From an uncultured Methylococcaceae bacterium (GTDB lineage Bacteria; Pseudomonadota; Gammaproteobacteria; Methylococcales; Methylococcaceae), in contig CAIOOA010000067.1 of the NCBI GenBank assembly GCA_903859815.1, forward strand, positions 62,001 through 126,000: DNA of 64,000 bases, read 5' to 3'. Below, in pieces: positions 8,689 through 18,061 of the stretch (positions within the stretch are counted from its first letter, which is position 1; every line of letters begins with the position of its first letter). The notes under the pieces were generated by a model. It was not told the origin of the DNA, made no database searches, and worked only from the letters and a program-made list of their open reading frames with translations. The translations under genes were made by a program, and so were the position numbers.

Positions 8689-9801
8689 CTAAATCTCCGG
8701 TTTTCTGGCCACTACGACCAACTCCTCGCCCACCACCGGATTGCGCAAAGACAACCGGTCCTCACGTCGTGCCAATTTAGTCAAACCAGAAGGCAATGAA
8801 ATGTCTGCCTCTGGTTTTTGATTCATTGAAATCCGGTGACTGGCCCTGTAGAACCAATGGCTGACCGCCCCAGGCGGCTTAAATTCAACGCCTACGAATC
8901 CAGCCTGCTCCAACGCCAAATTCAGCGCCTTTGGCGAAAACAAAACCAAATGCCTAGGCGGTTCCAGTCCGCGCCAGTCAGCGCCAAAATGCACATGCCC
9001 GGGCGCGTCCATGTTGGGCGTGGCCAGCCAGAAAAATCCACCAGGCTTGAGCAGTCGGTGAATCTCCCGCAATGCAGCCATTGGATCGTGCAAATGTTCA
9101 ATGACTTGGCTCAGCATGACCACATCGAAATTCGCTGTCGGCAACCCTGTATCAGGTAGCGATCCCTGCTTGACCGGAATGCCTTCGTTGGCGGCAGCGG
9201 CGACCGCTGCGGCATCGAACTCAAGCCCTTCCGCCAAATAACCCAAGCTGATGGCCCTGCGAACGAATGCTCCGCTGCCACAGCCGATATCCAGTAATTT
9301 AGCACCATCAGTGGGTGCAGGAAGATGTCTTACATCTCGCTCGGCCAAAGCGCGGGTGGCGGGAAACAACTTCATGATGAGCGAACCCAGCGGATTTGAA
9401 GGGAACATGCCTAAACGGGGAAATCTAGCGTTGAGATAACCATTGCGCATGGGTATAAACCGCTTGCCAAGAGGGGATGTGTCGGAAAGAAAAACCTCTT
9501 TTTTATCAAGGATGTGAGTGTAATATTCCGCATAAGCCAAACCAATTGCGGAAGGTGTGGGACGCGGGTCAACATAACCGCAACCGCAAGCATCACATCG
9601 ATGCAATATCCAAACACCGGGGGCACAAAAAAAAATGCGGTCAGCTAGACTGGCATGTACAACCGATCGCTCCTTGCCACCACAAACTGGACAGCAATTG
9701 ACGGTTTCCTTGCCGTCTTCCGGCCATTCGTTGGTTGCCTGCAAGGCTGCATCCAATGGATTGCCGCCAAAATTCAACTCGTTTTCGTTTCTTGATACCA
9801 T
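8689..9801 (-). CDS. SAM-dependent methyltransferase with N-terminal zinc ribbon
   Basis: This 370-residue protein has a Cys cluster at about residues 37-74 (CPVCGG then CDACGCGYVDPRP), as in the Zn-ribbon of EPS- and O-antigen-linked methyltransferases. A class I Rossmann methyltransferase domain follows: motif I LLDIGCGSGAFVRRA (about 167-181), a post-I acidic GLEFD, and FDVVMLSQVIEHLHDP, as in Methyltransf_11/23 families. Substrate is likely a sugar or lipid-linked sugar given the adjacent EPS genes (inference). It is transcribed away from the glycosyltransferase operon starting at 9881, so the 79-bp gap carries divergent promoters. Confidence 0.85.
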   Translation of the reverse strand: MVSRNENELNFGGNPLDAALQATNEWPEDGKETVNCCPVCGGKERSVVHASLADRIFFCAPGVWILHRCDACGCGYVDPRPTPSAIGLAYAEYYTHILDKKEVFLSDTSPLGKRFIPMRNGYLNARFPRLGMFPSNPLGSLIMKLFPATRALAERDVRHLPAPTDGAKLLDIGCGSGAFVRRAISLGYLAEGLEFDAAAVAAAANEGIPVKQGSLPDTGLPTANFDVVMLSQVIEHLHDPMAALREIHRLLKPGGFFWLATPNMDAPGHVHFGADWRGLEPPRHLVLFSPKALNLALEQAGFVGVEFKPPGAVSHWFYRASHRISMNQKPEADISLPSGLTKLARREDRLSLRNPVVGEELVVVARKPEI

Positions 9802-9880
9802 CGTGTTGTTCCGAAGTGATATGATTTAACTGTTTTATTGCTTCATCCTCCTAAGTCTAACTCAAAACACGGATAAGCTG

Positions 9881-11065
9881 ATGGAATCTATTTGGTCTGT
9901 TGTCGGATTATTGCTGTGCCTGGTAACTTTACCCGGCACTATTGAACTGGCTTTTCTCACCTTCAGCGGAGTCTTGCCGCGGCGCAAACAATCTTTTCGG
10001 CGCGAAACCGGGCAAACGCTAAACTTGTGCGTGGTAGTGCCTGCCCACAATGAGGGGCATGGCATCGGTCAATGTGTCGCATCGCTTTTTGCCTGTGAAA
10101 CAGATGGACATTCGGTCTCGGTGGTCGTCATAGCCGACAATTGCACCGACCACACCGCCGAACAAGCAGGCATGGCTGGCGCAAGGGTATTGGTACGCAA
10201 TGACGAGCAACGAAGAGGGAAAGGCTATGCACTGGATCACGCATTCAAAACCTTGCTGCCTGAAAATTACGATGCCTTTCTGATTGTCGATGCGGACACG
10301 GATGTTGAAGGCAATTTTGTCCGCGCAACCGCCGAACTCTTTGCACAAGGGGCAGATGCCCTGCAATGCCGCTACCTTGCCAGCAATCCGGGGGACTCGG
10401 TACGATCCCGCCTGATGCACGTCGCTTGGCTGGCCTTCAACATACTCAGGCTGCGTGGCAGGGAGTACTGGGGTCTTTCCGTGGGCATCCTTGGCAATGG
10501 GTTTGGCCTGTCCCGGAAAACATTGGAACAAATACCGTTTGACGCCGGTTCCATCGCCGAAGATCTTGAATACCACTTGCGGCTCGTGCGTGCTGGGTTT
10601 CACGTTCGCTTCTGCGAATCCACCACTGTCTGGTCTGACGTACCCGCCCAAAGTAAGACGGCAGCCGGTCAACGGGCGCGCTGGGAGGGGGGGCGGTTTA
10701 GAATGATCCGCGAGCAAACACCCGGACTGAGCGCGGAAGTGGTTAAGGGTAAGCTTCGATTGTTAGAGCCATTGCTAGAACTGCTGCTACTCCCTCTGGC
10801 TTTCCATGTTTTCTTATTATTGATTTTACTGGCCGTCCCGACATCCTTGGCATGGTATTCCGCCCTTGCCGGTTTGGCGGTGGTAGGTTTGCATGTGGCG
10901 GTTGCGCTTTATGTCGGGAAGGCAGGATGGCGGGATGTTCTCGCCTTGCTTTCCGCTCCATTTTACATCGTTTGGAAACTCACCTTGGGCCGTCAATTAA
11001 TCAAATCTGCCAGCACTGAGGCAACTTGGGTACGCACTGAAAGGAGTGGTCACCATGACGACTGA
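9881..11065 (+). CDS. Membrane-anchored family 2 glycosyltransferase
   Basis: This 394-residue protein has an N-terminal hydrophobic segment, a GT-A catalytic domain with VVVPAHNEGHGIGQCV, an ADNCTD motif, the metal-binding DADTD (DxD), the acceptor-site AEDLEYHLRLVRAGF and QRARWEGG (the Q-x-x-R-W motif of processive-type GT2 enzymes). Two or three C-terminal TM segments lie at about 290-350. It probably adds a sugar to an undecaprenyl-linked EPS repeat unit at the inner membrane; the sugar is unknown. First gene of the right-going EPS arm; the next gene overlaps its stop by 11 nt. Confidence 0.88.
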   Translation: MESIWSVVGLLLCLVTLPGTIELAFLTFSGVLPRRKQSFRRETGQTLNLCVVVPAHNEGHGIGQCVASLFACETDGHSVSVVVIADNCTDHTAEQAGMAGARVLVRNDEQRRGKGYALDHAFKTLLPENYDAFLIVDADTDVEGNFVRATAELFAQGADALQCRYLASNPGDSVRSRLMHVAWLAFNILRLRGREYWGLSVGILGNGFGLSRKTLEQIPFDAGSIAEDLEYHLRLVRAGFHVRFCESTTVWSDVPAQSKTAAGQRARWEGGRFRMIREQTPGLSAEVVKGKLRLLEPLLELLLLPLAFHVFLLLILLAVPTSLAWYSALAGLAVVGLHVAVALYVGKAGWRDVLALLSAPFYIVWKLTLGRQLIKSASTEATWVRTERSGHHDD

Positions 11066-12026
11066 CATATCCGTTTTAATCGTTTCCTTCAACACCCGAG
11101 ATCGCCTAAGGGAATGCCTGGAAGCCCTGCGCAAACAGAGTGGCGATGTAAATTTTGAAACGGTGGTGGTGGACAATGCGTCCCGCGATGGATCAGCAGA
11201 CATGGTAGTGGCAGAATTCCCAGAAACCATACTCATCCGAAGCGATATTAACTTAGGTTTTGGCAACGGCAACAACCTAGCTTTAAACCATGCAACAGGC
11301 CGTTATCTGGTGTTATTGAATTCAGATGCACTGTTGGAGCCCCCTGCCCTGTCGGATGCACTCGCGCACATGGAGGCATCTGCCAAAGTTGGGATGGGTG
11401 GGGGTTTGTTGCTGGCCCCGGATGGCAGTTGGCAACCTTCAGCCCGTCGCTTCCCCTCCTTGCTTGACGAACTACTAAACCTGACCGGCCTTGCTGCGAA
11501 GTTCCCCCATTCTCGTTTCTTTGGCCGTTTCGACCGGACTTGGGCCGACCCGAATGTGGAGGCGGATGTGGATTGGGTGCCCGGGGCATTTGCGATCATC
11601 CGCAGGGATTTAATAGCAAAGATTGGTTTATTTGACCCGCGTTTTTTCCTTTACTACGAAGAGGTCGATTTGTGCCGCCGCATCAAAGCTGCCGGTTTCA
11701 CAGTCCACTACTGGCCCGATTTGACGATTTCCCATATCGGTGGCGAGTCGTCAAAGACTCTGACCGAAATGAGCTTCACATCGAAAGGTTCACAATTGAC
11801 CCTTTGGCGAATTCGCAGCCAGTTATTGTTTTATCGCAAATGGCATGGCCCGATCATGGCTTGGCTGGTGAAGAAACAGGAACAAAGCTGGCACAGCCTT
11901 CGTGCAATCAGAAACCGCAACCGAGACACTGTAAAATTCAGCGAATCGGAAACCATGGTCAAGCTGTGGGATCAAGCTTGGATCGACACCCAAGGTGGCC
12001 TAGTCTCGCCACCTCAACCCTGGTAA
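11055..12026 (+). CDS. Family 2 glycosyltransferase (rhamnosyltransferase-like)
   Basis: This soluble GT2 begins VSFNTRDRLRECLEALRKQS, with VVDNASRDGSADM, a long loop and the LLNSDALLEP metal-binding region, then the acceptor motif FFLYYEEVDLCRRIKAAGF typical of WcaA/rhamnosyltransferase-type enzymes. The start at 11055 is chosen because AAGGAG (11041-11046) is spaced well for it; an in-frame start 9 nt upstream is less well placed. It overlaps the previous gene, and cysE-like follows 7 nt after its stop, so the arm is an operon. Donor sugar not predictable from sequence. Confidence 0.88.
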   Translation: MTTDISVLIVSFNTRDRLRECLEALRKQSGDVNFETVVVDNASRDGSADMVVAEFPETILIRSDINLGFGNGNNLALNHATGRYLVLLNSDALLEPPALSDALAHMEASAKVGMGGGLLLAPDGSWQPSARRFPSLLDELLNLTGLAAKFPHSRFFGRFDRTWADPNVEADVDWVPGAFAIIRRDLIAKIGLFDPRFFLYYEEVDLCRRIKAAGFTVHYWPDLTISHIGGESSKTLTEMSFTSKGSQLTLWRIRSQLLFYRKWHGPIMAWLVKKQEQSWHSLRAIRNRNRDTVKFSESETMVKLWDQAWIDTQGGLVSPPQPW

Positions 12027-12033
12027 TTAACAT

Positions 12034-12555
12034 ATGTTCGATAACCTACGTGAAGATTGGCAAGTCTATGAGCATGACATCACCCGGCAAGGGCTTTGGG
12101 TCATGGCAGTCTACCGGTTTGGCCGTTGGCGCTACACTATCCAACAAACTTGGTTGAGGATACCTTTGTCGTTTGTTTACAAAGCGTTGAAACTTTTATC
12201 CCAGATTCTCACCGGCATTGACCTCCCCTGTGAAGTCAGGGTTGGCAGACGATTGCAGATTGACCACTTCGGAGGCATCATCATTAGCGGTGACACCGCA
12301 TTGGGGGACGATGTGGTCATCCGCAACGGTGTCACCATTGGGCTAAAGCGGACGGGGGAGAGAGGCGCGCCGATCATTGGCAATCGTGTCGATATTGGTG
12401 CCGGCGCAAAAATCTTGGGGGCTATCAGCATAGGCGACGATGTCGTCATTGGCGCCAACGCGGTGGTCATCACCGATGTCCCTGCCAACTCCCTTGCTGT
12501 TGGGGTTCCTGCCCGCATCATCTCACGCCAAAAAGAATGTACTTCCAAGGGGTAA
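12034..12555 (+). CDS. Serine O-acetyltransferase-like hexapeptide acyltransferase
   Basis: This 173-residue protein has an N-terminal helical region (MFDNLREDWQVYEHDITRQG) and a left-handed beta-helix with hexapeptide repeats (IHH-like IDHFGGIIISGDTALGDDV...IGANAVVITDVPANSLAVGVPA). It resembles the short CysE family found in EPS operons (EpsC-type). A typical CysE makes O-acetyl-serine; in EPS loci relatives are thought to acetylate polysaccharide or precursors. Which applies here is not decided by the sequence. It lies 7 nt after the GT2 stop and 5 nt before the sugar-transferase/WecG fusion. Confidence 0.8.
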   Translation: MFDNLREDWQVYEHDITRQGLWVMAVYRFGRWRYTIQQTWLRIPLSFVYKALKLLSQILTGIDLPCEVRVGRRLQIDHFGGIIISGDTALGDDVVIRNGVTIGLKRTGERGAPIIGNRVDIGAGAKILGAISIGDDVVIGANAVVITDVPANSLAVGVPARIISRQKECTSKG

Positions 12556-12560
12556 GCAGC

Positions 12561-13886
12561 ATGAAATCCGACCCTATAATTCCTGGCCCTTTAGCGCGTA
12601 AATCAAATATTTTCCTGATATGGTGGAGAATCTGGTTTGAACATGCCGCCATTTTGATGATGGACTTATTGCCAAGAACCTTCGACATTGTCTTCTCCTT
12701 GTTTTTGCTGGTCTTCCTATCGCCCATATTGTCACTAAGGGCAATCGTGGCGAAATTGTCGACGGGCAAAGTATTCGAAGCAGAGCTTCTGATCGGACGA
12801 TTCAGAACCCCCTTCTTGCGCCTTCGTTTCAGCGGTAAAGCGCCGGGGGCAAGATTGGCTTGCCTGTCAAATATTCTGGCGGGTGATATGGCTTTCGCCG
12901 GCCCAAGACCCATGCGAGAAGATGAAATTTCGAAATTGACGCCTGATCAAAGCATACGCTTCACCTTGCGGCCAGGTCTCTACTCGCTTTACTCCCTGCG
13001 GCGCAAGATTGGCATCGCCTACGACAGTGAATCAATGAGCGATATCGATTTTTACTACACCGAAACGGTCAAAGGGGATGTCGGGCTTCTTGCCCGCTCA
13101 CTGATTGGCGATATGCTGGCGGGGGGCGATTTGCGGCCTACCCCCCCCATACTAAACTTCTTCGGCATCGAGATCGTCAACACGACCATGGATGAAGCCA
13201 TAGACTGGATAGTTAACCGTATACGGGACAATGCCATATCCTTCGTCGCATTTGTCAATCCTGACTGCCTCAATATTGCCTATACCCACGAAAAGTATCG
13301 GCAAGTGCTTACCAAGGCTGAACGGGTGCTACCCGACGGCATAGGCATCAATATCGGATGCCGGATGATGGACGTTTCATTGATGGCAAATGTCAACGGA
13401 ACCGATCTTTTCCCCCGCTTGTGCGAACGGGCAGAAACGGAAGGTTTATCACTATACTTGCTTGGCGGCAAACCCGGCGTGGCAGCCGCAGTTTCAAGCA
13501 ACATGCGTGATCGTTTCCCAAGGCTCAAGCTTGCAGGGGCACGCGACGGTTATTTTTCACCCGAAGAGACCGAAGCCGTCATTGAGGAAATCAACCACTC
13601 CAATGCCGACCTATTGCTTGTCGCTTTCGGCGCACCGAAACAGGAACTTTGGCTGGCGGACCATCACGACCAACTTAAGCCCTGTGTAAGGTTGGGAGTC
13701 GGTGGTCTGTTCGATTTCTATTCTGGAAAAATGCCTAGGGCACCCCTTTGGATGCGTGAAATTGGACTGGAATGGACTTGGCGACTATTGCACGAGCCGG
13801 GTAGATTGTGGCGTCGTTACCTGATCGGCAACCCCTTATTCCTCTACCGTGTGTGGAAGCAAAAACGGACGGACACTCAAGCATGA
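12561..13886 (+). CDS. Fusion of a degenerate sugar transferase and a WecB/TagA/CpsF glycosyltransferase
   Basis: A two-domain protein of 441 residues. Residues about 30-190 resemble the bacterial sugar-transferase (initiating phosphoglycosyltransferase) fold: a hydrophobic N-terminal helix, then NILAGDMAFAGPRPM in place of the usual N-V-x-x-G-x-M-S-x-V-G-P-R-P. The upstream acidic catalytic segment K-F-R-S-M/DE-x-P-Q is missing, so this half is probably not catalytic. Residues about 200-420 are a complete WecB/TagA/CpsF (GT26) domain with FVNPDCLNIA, PDGIG, NGTDLF, LLGGKPG and VAFGAPKQE, which transfers N-acetyl-mannosamine-type sugars onto lipid-linked acceptors. Start at 12561 follows AAGGGG. 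It overlaps the next gene by ATGA. Confidence 0.85.
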   Translation: MKSDPIIPGPLARKSNIFLIWWRIWFEHAAILMMDLLPRTFDIVFSLFLLVFLSPILSLRAIVAKLSTGKVFEAELLIGRFRTPFLRLRFSGKAPGARLACLSNILAGDMAFAGPRPMREDEISKLTPDQSIRFTLRPGLYSLYSLRRKIGIAYDSESMSDIDFYYTETVKGDVGLLARSLIGDMLAGGDLRPTPPILNFFGIEIVNTTMDEAIDWIVNRIRDNAISFVAFVNPDCLNIAYTHEKYRQVLTKAERVLPDGIGINIGCRMMDVSLMANVNGTDLFPRLCERAETEGLSLYLLGGKPGVAAAVSSNMRDRFPRLKLAGARDGYFSPEETEAVIEEINHSNADLLLVAFGAPKQELWLADHHDQLKPCVRLGVGGLFDFYSGKMPRAPLWMREIGLEWTWRLLHEPGRLWRRYLIGNPLFLYRVWKQKRTDTQA

Positions 13887-14635
13887 AACCCATGAATAGT
13901 CCTAACGATAATGACTTCGGCAAAGACCAGCAAAAGGAACTTTTCGAACGGTACGAAAACATCGATAAAATTGCGTTCCGCAAAACGTTAAGGTTGTATT
14001 GCAAGCGAGCCTTGTGGGTTGCGATTGTGCGCACCACTTATTTGGTCAAACGCTTGTTCGACATAGGCACTTCCGCACTTTTGCTTACGCTGCTGAGCCC
14101 AGTGTTTTTGGCTTGCGCATTGGCCATCCGCCGGGATTCCCCCGGGCCTATTTTTTTTCAACAGAAACGGGTTGGGCGTTGGGGTAAGTTGTTTTCAATG
14201 TGGAAATTCCGATCCATGTACATCGACGCGGAAGCTCGCAAAAAGGAACTGGAGGCAATGAATGAAATGAACGGCGGCGTGCTTTTCAAAATGAAAGAGG
14301 ACCCAAGGATTACCAAAGCGGGGAAAATAATCCGCAAAACCTCCATAGATGAATTGCCCCAGTTGTGGAATGTGTTCAAGGGGGACATGTCTTTGGTCGG
14401 GCCAAGACCCGCGCTTCCATCGGAAGTCAACCAGTATTCACTCGCCGAACGTCGCCGCCTGGAAGTGATCCCCGGAATCACCTGCATCTGGCAAGTGTCC
14501 GGGCGTTCAGACATTCCCTTCGACAAACAAGTGGGTTTAGACGTGGAATATATCGAATCTCAGTCCTTGTGGCTGGATATCAAATTGTTATTGCTTACCA
14601 TACCGGCTGTCCTGTTAGGCCGGGGAGCTTACTGA
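13883..14635 (+). CDS. Undecaprenyl-phosphate sugar phosphotransferase (initiating sugar transferase)
   Basis: This 250-residue protein is the catalytically complete sugar transferase of the locus: one hydrophobic helix (KRLFDIGTSALLLTLLSPVF), FQQKRVGRWGKLFSMWKFRSM, then RKTSIDELPQLWNVFKGDMSLVGPRPA, with the conserved DE and KFRSM motifs of the WcaJ/CpsE family. It would load the first sugar-1-phosphate on undecaprenyl phosphate. The start at 13883 gives the ATGA overlap with the upstream stop; an in-frame start 75 nt upstream would run inside that gene. The next gene starts in a TGATG overlap. Confidence 0.93.
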   Translation: MKPMNSPNDNDFGKDQQKELFERYENIDKIAFRKTLRLYCKRALWVAIVRTTYLVKRLFDIGTSALLLTLLSPVFLACALAIRRDSPGPIFFQQKRVGRWGKLFSMWKFRSMYIDAEARKKELEAMNEMNGGVLFKMKEDPRITKAGKIIRKTSIDELPQLWNVFKGDMSLVGPRPALPSEVNQYSLAERRRLEVIPGITCIWQVSGRSDIPFDKQVGLDVEYIESQSLWLDIKLLLLTIPAVLLGRGAY

Positions 14636-16104
14636 TGCGCACCATAATTCTTGCAGACCGTCTTGGTCATGAACTATTCCCGCTGACCGACAGGACTTGC
14701 CCTGCCTTGTTGCCAGTTTCGGGAAAGTCGGTACTCGAACACAATATTGATATGCTGGCAAATGCCGGCGTCAAACGTGTCCTCATCGTTATCGGGTCAT
14801 TTGCCGATCAAATCCGCACAAAATTTGAATACGGACGTCGATGGGGTATTGAAATCGATTACTGGGGCACACGGGGGGAAGAAGATCCACAGGCTGTTTT
14901 GGCTCAGCTTCCAAAAGGGCAGCACTATGATAGTCAACTCATCATTAGAGGCGACATGCTAAGGACAGCCTGCATAGTAGAGTTCCTCAAGCAGACTGAA
15001 TCACGCACGGAACCCGTATTGCATGGCGTTTCCGAAGGTCGGTCGCTGGGTTTATGCCTATGCAGGGATGATCAAGCCGACTTAATGCCCTTGAACTGGC
15101 CCATGCTGATTCAAGGCTTGCCTATTGCGTCGGAAGCTTCAGTGGAAATCACCGATGCTCACGATTTCCGCATGGAATCTTTGGCCGCCTATCACCAAAC
15201 CAACCTAGACGCAGCCGCCGGCCGGATTCCCGGATTGCTAATACCAGGCAGGCAAACCGCCCTAGGTCTGACACAAGGCCGTAACAGTCAAGTTTCCTCG
15301 CGCAGCCTCAAGCTTGGGATTGCCTTTGTCGGTAGCGGTAGCGAAGTTCACCCCACAGCGGAACTCAACCATGAAGTCGTCATCAGCGACCAAGTGATTA
15401 TAGACAGGCACGCAAAGCTTTCCGACACAGTGGTATTGCCCAATACCTATGTTGGCGAGTTGGTGAGCCTAACTAACTCGATTGCGAGGGGAAACGACTT
15501 GATCAGAGTCGACATTGACACGCATGTGCGAGTCACCGATGCCTTCCTATTAGCCGATCTCAGGCAAACCACCTTGGGCAACGGCTTGTCTCCCCTGCTC
15601 AATCGTATTGGAGGATTATTGTTGTTACTGCTGTCCCTTCCCTTGTGGCCAATTGCCTTGCTGTCCGCAACCCAAGAGAAAACCTCAGCCCAATTAATTC
15701 ATTCGCGCCGACTACGCGGAAATCGCATAGAACTGACCGAATTTGGCGAACGCCAAAGAAACGAGTTCACTGCTTGGGAATGGGCGACAACCCGTCCTTT
15801 GCTGCGGTCACTGCCTAGGATTTTGGCAGTCGTAAACGGTGACTTGCGATTAGTTGGAGTGGAACCCGTGACGACAGAACAAGCATCGCACCGCACCGAA
15901 GAATGGGAGCGCTATGCGGACGGTGCGCCCGCCGGACTCATCGGACCCACCCAGTTGCGCTATTCCAGCCAAACCCCCGAGGAGGAGCGTCTATTGTCCG
16001 ATGCTTATTATGTAGGCCAACATGACCGATGGAAAAACTGGCTGTATTTGTTGGAGGGCATCAAATCATTGTTTAGCAGCCGCCCATGGAAGCGAGAAAT
16101 TTAA
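14635..16104 (+). CDS. NDP-sugar pyrophosphorylase-like protein fused to a sugar-transferase-like tail
   Basis: This 489-residue protein begins MRTIILADRLGHELFPLTDR, the place of the nucleotidyltransferase signature LxGGxGxRLxPLT...PK, but the glycines, the arginine and the lysine are not conserved (ADRLGHELFPLTDRTCPALLPV). A left-handed-helix-like stretch follows (VISDQVIIDRHAKLSDTVVLPNTYVG). Residues about 390-480 resemble the C-terminal half of a sugar transferase (LPRILAVVNGDLRLVGVEP, then YADGAPAGLIGPTQLRY). It looks like a degenerate, perhaps regulatory or scaffold, version of both enzymes. Start at 14635 overlaps the upstream stop (TGATG). Confidence 0.75.
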   Translation: MRTIILADRLGHELFPLTDRTCPALLPVSGKSVLEHNIDMLANAGVKRVLIVIGSFADQIRTKFEYGRRWGIEIDYWGTRGEEDPQAVLAQLPKGQHYDSQLIIRGDMLRTACIVEFLKQTESRTEPVLHGVSEGRSLGLCLCRDDQADLMPLNWPMLIQGLPIASEASVEITDAHDFRMESLAAYHQTNLDAAAGRIPGLLIPGRQTALGLTQGRNSQVSSRSLKLGIAFVGSGSEVHPTAELNHEVVISDQVIIDRHAKLSDTVVLPNTYVGELVSLTNSIARGNDLIRVDIDTHVRVTDAFLLADLRQTTLGNGLSPLLNRIGGLLLLLLSLPLWPIALLSATQEKTSAQLIHSRRLRGNRIELTEFGERQRNEFTAWEWATTRPLLRSLPRILAVVNGDLRLVGVEPVTTEQASHRTEEWERYADGAPAGLIGPTQLRYSSQTPEEERLLSDAYYVGQHDRWKNWLYLLEGIKSLFSSRPWKREI

Positions 16105-16166
16105 CCGTTCAAGCTTCACTTTTTCCATAATTCAGCCCTAGAACTACTCACCTAAGCAAAGAGCCA

Positions 16167-17390
16167 ATGAAAATATTGCTTGCCGAAGATGACCCCGTCA
16201 CCAGGCTACTTTATTCCAGAAACCTCAAAGCCTGCGGCTATGATGTCGTGACCGCAGAAAACGGGGTCATTGCATGGCAGTACTTGCAAAGTGAGCCTTT
16301 TCAGATTTTGATCAGCGATTGGGAAATGCCCGAGCTGAACGGCCTCGAACTTTGCCAGAGGGTAAAGTCCGCACCAGATTTGCCCTACATTTTTGTATTG
16401 CTTCTTACCGCCAGGGACGATGAAAGCTCGTTGATCCAAGGCTTGGACATTGGTGCGGATGATTATCTGGCAAAAACCAGCGATATAGAAGTGTTAAAAG
16501 CGCGTATTCGATCTGCGGGGCGAATCATCCATCTGACCGCCGAACTGGAAGCAAAAAACCTTCATCTCAAGGAGATTAACGAGCGCTTGGACAAGGCTTA
16601 CTCTTACATCAAACGTGACCTTGAATTGGCGGCAAAAGCTCAACTCGGCTTGTTGCCCCCTCAAAATGCGATTATCAAGGGGGTGCGGTTCAATTGGTTG
16701 TTCTTGCCTTCCACTTTCATTGGAGGAGATACCTTAAATTACTTTAGGATCAATGATTTTCAAATCGCATTTTATCAATTGGACGTGGCCGGGCATGGGG
16801 TTGCCTCGGCATTGCATTCATTTAGCCTGAGCAGGATACTTTCTCCCGACTTCACTTCGGAAACGTCAGCAATTTCCCCGAAAGAATATGACCCCCTTTA
16901 CTCTTCACCCACATCAGCCGCACACATCGTAGCAGAATTGAACAAGAGATTTCAGAGCGGGGCAGACACTTTAGACTATTTCACCATGGCGTATGGACTC
17001 ATCGACTTGGGCGAAGAAACCTTTGATATATGCCTTGCCGGTCATCAAAAGCCAATTTACATTCCTTTTGGACGCAAACCCGAGTCAATCGGAAACTGCG
17101 GCTTCCCAGTGGGGATTTTGCCAGAATCCGATTATGAATCAACGATATTTCAATTTGGAAAAGGGGATCGGTTGTTTCTACACTCGGATGGAATTGCCGA
17201 ATGCATGAATACTAGCGGGGAGGAATTTGGAATCGAACGCCTAAAAGAATTATTATATGCAACCCAGCATCATGATTTATCGGATGTGGGAAATATCTTG
17301 ATGACCCAATTGGAAAAGTGGAAAGGCAATAACCATTTTGAAGACGATATATCAATGTTGGCTCTTGAGATTGAAAGAAAAGATGGATAG
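16167..17390 (+). CDS. Response regulator with PP2C-type (SpoIIE/RsbU) phosphatase output
   Basis: This 407-residue protein has a receiver domain (residues 1-125) with acidic pocket ED and phospho-acceptor Asp in LISDWEMPELNG, and a Lys in DDYLAKTSD. A coiled linker (about 125-165) leads to a PP2C-like SpoIIE domain: metal-binding GGDTLN and DVAGHGVASAL, then LFLHSDGIAECMN and the final EDDISMLALEI. Phosphorylation of the receiver would switch dephosphorylation of an STAS antagonist protein. The anti-sigma-type ATPase 121 nt downstream and the STAS gene at 34.4 kb complete a partner-switching set. Pseudomonas HsbR is an analogous design (family knowledge). Confidence 0.9.
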   Translation: MKILLAEDDPVTRLLYSRNLKACGYDVVTAENGVIAWQYLQSEPFQILISDWEMPELNGLELCQRVKSAPDLPYIFVLLLTARDDESSLIQGLDIGADDYLAKTSDIEVLKARIRSAGRIIHLTAELEAKNLHLKEINERLDKAYSYIKRDLELAAKAQLGLLPPQNAIIKGVRFNWLFLPSTFIGGDTLNYFRINDFQIAFYQLDVAGHGVASALHSFSLSRILSPDFTSETSAISPKEYDPLYSSPTSAAHIVAELNKRFQSGADTLDYFTMAYGLIDLGEETFDICLAGHQKPIYIPFGRKPESIGNCGFPVGILPESDYESTIFQFGKGDRLFLHSDGIAECMNTSGEEFGIERLKELLYATQHHDLSDVGNILMTQLEKWKGNNHFEDDISMLALEIERKDG

Positions 17391-17511
17391 CCCCTTGCCC
17401 ATATAGGAATCTGGTCAAGCCTCACTGCGTAGGCAATTAATCTTCAAATGCTTTAAATATTCACCGCCAATTACTATTCAAAGCTATTAATTTTTTAAGG
17501 AATAATGCAGT

Positions 17512-17946
17512 ATGGGTAAAATTAAACTAGTTATTGAAAGTTTTTACGAGAACATTGATCTCGTCGGAACTTGCATCGAATCATTATCGTCACAGCTTTT
17601 TGAAGACCAAGAATGTAACCAGATTAGTGTATGTGTCTATGAAGCAGTCACCAATTGCATAAAGCATAGTTACAAGGGCTCACCTGAATATGAAGTGACT
17701 ATTAGTTGTGAGTTGAAGATCGATAGGATTATCCTTGACATAGCAGATTCAGGTATCTCAATGGAGCCACACCATCTTGAAGACACTTCAACTATCTTTA
17801 ATGTTGACCCAGACAATCCTAAAGAAGGTGGCATGGGGCTTAAAATAATTAAATCGTTAATGGATGAAATTGATTATACTGTCAAAGAAGGTATCAATCA
17901 TTTCACCTTGGTAAAATATGTGAAATCAACACTTACGACAAAATAA
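17512..17946 (+). CDS. Anti-sigma-factor-like serine kinase (RsbW/SpoIIAB-type HATPase)
   Basis: This 144-residue single-domain protein has the GHKL ATPase motifs: N-box region VYEAVTNCIKHSYKG, G1 IADSGI and G2 GGMGLKIIKSL. In partner switching, such a kinase phosphorylates an STAS protein and sequesters a target such as a sigma factor. It follows the PP2C response regulator by 121 nt. Start follows AAGGAATA at about 17498-17505. Codon use looks more AT-rich than in the neighbouring EPS genes. Confidence 0.88.
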   Translation: MGKIKLVIESFYENIDLVGTCIESLSSQLFEDQECNQISVCVYEAVTNCIKHSYKGSPEYEVTISCELKIDRIILDIADSGISMEPHHLEDTSTIFNVDPDNPKEGGMGLKIIKSLMDEIDYTVKEGINHFTLVKYVKSTLTTK

Positions 17947-18061
17947 ATATCCAAATCATATGGATAAGTCCGTAAATCATTGACTAAAAACTGATAAAGC
18001 AGAACCCCCTCATGGCCTCCCCGGATGGTTCAGCCGCAGTTCACCTTTCCAAGGTTAAATC

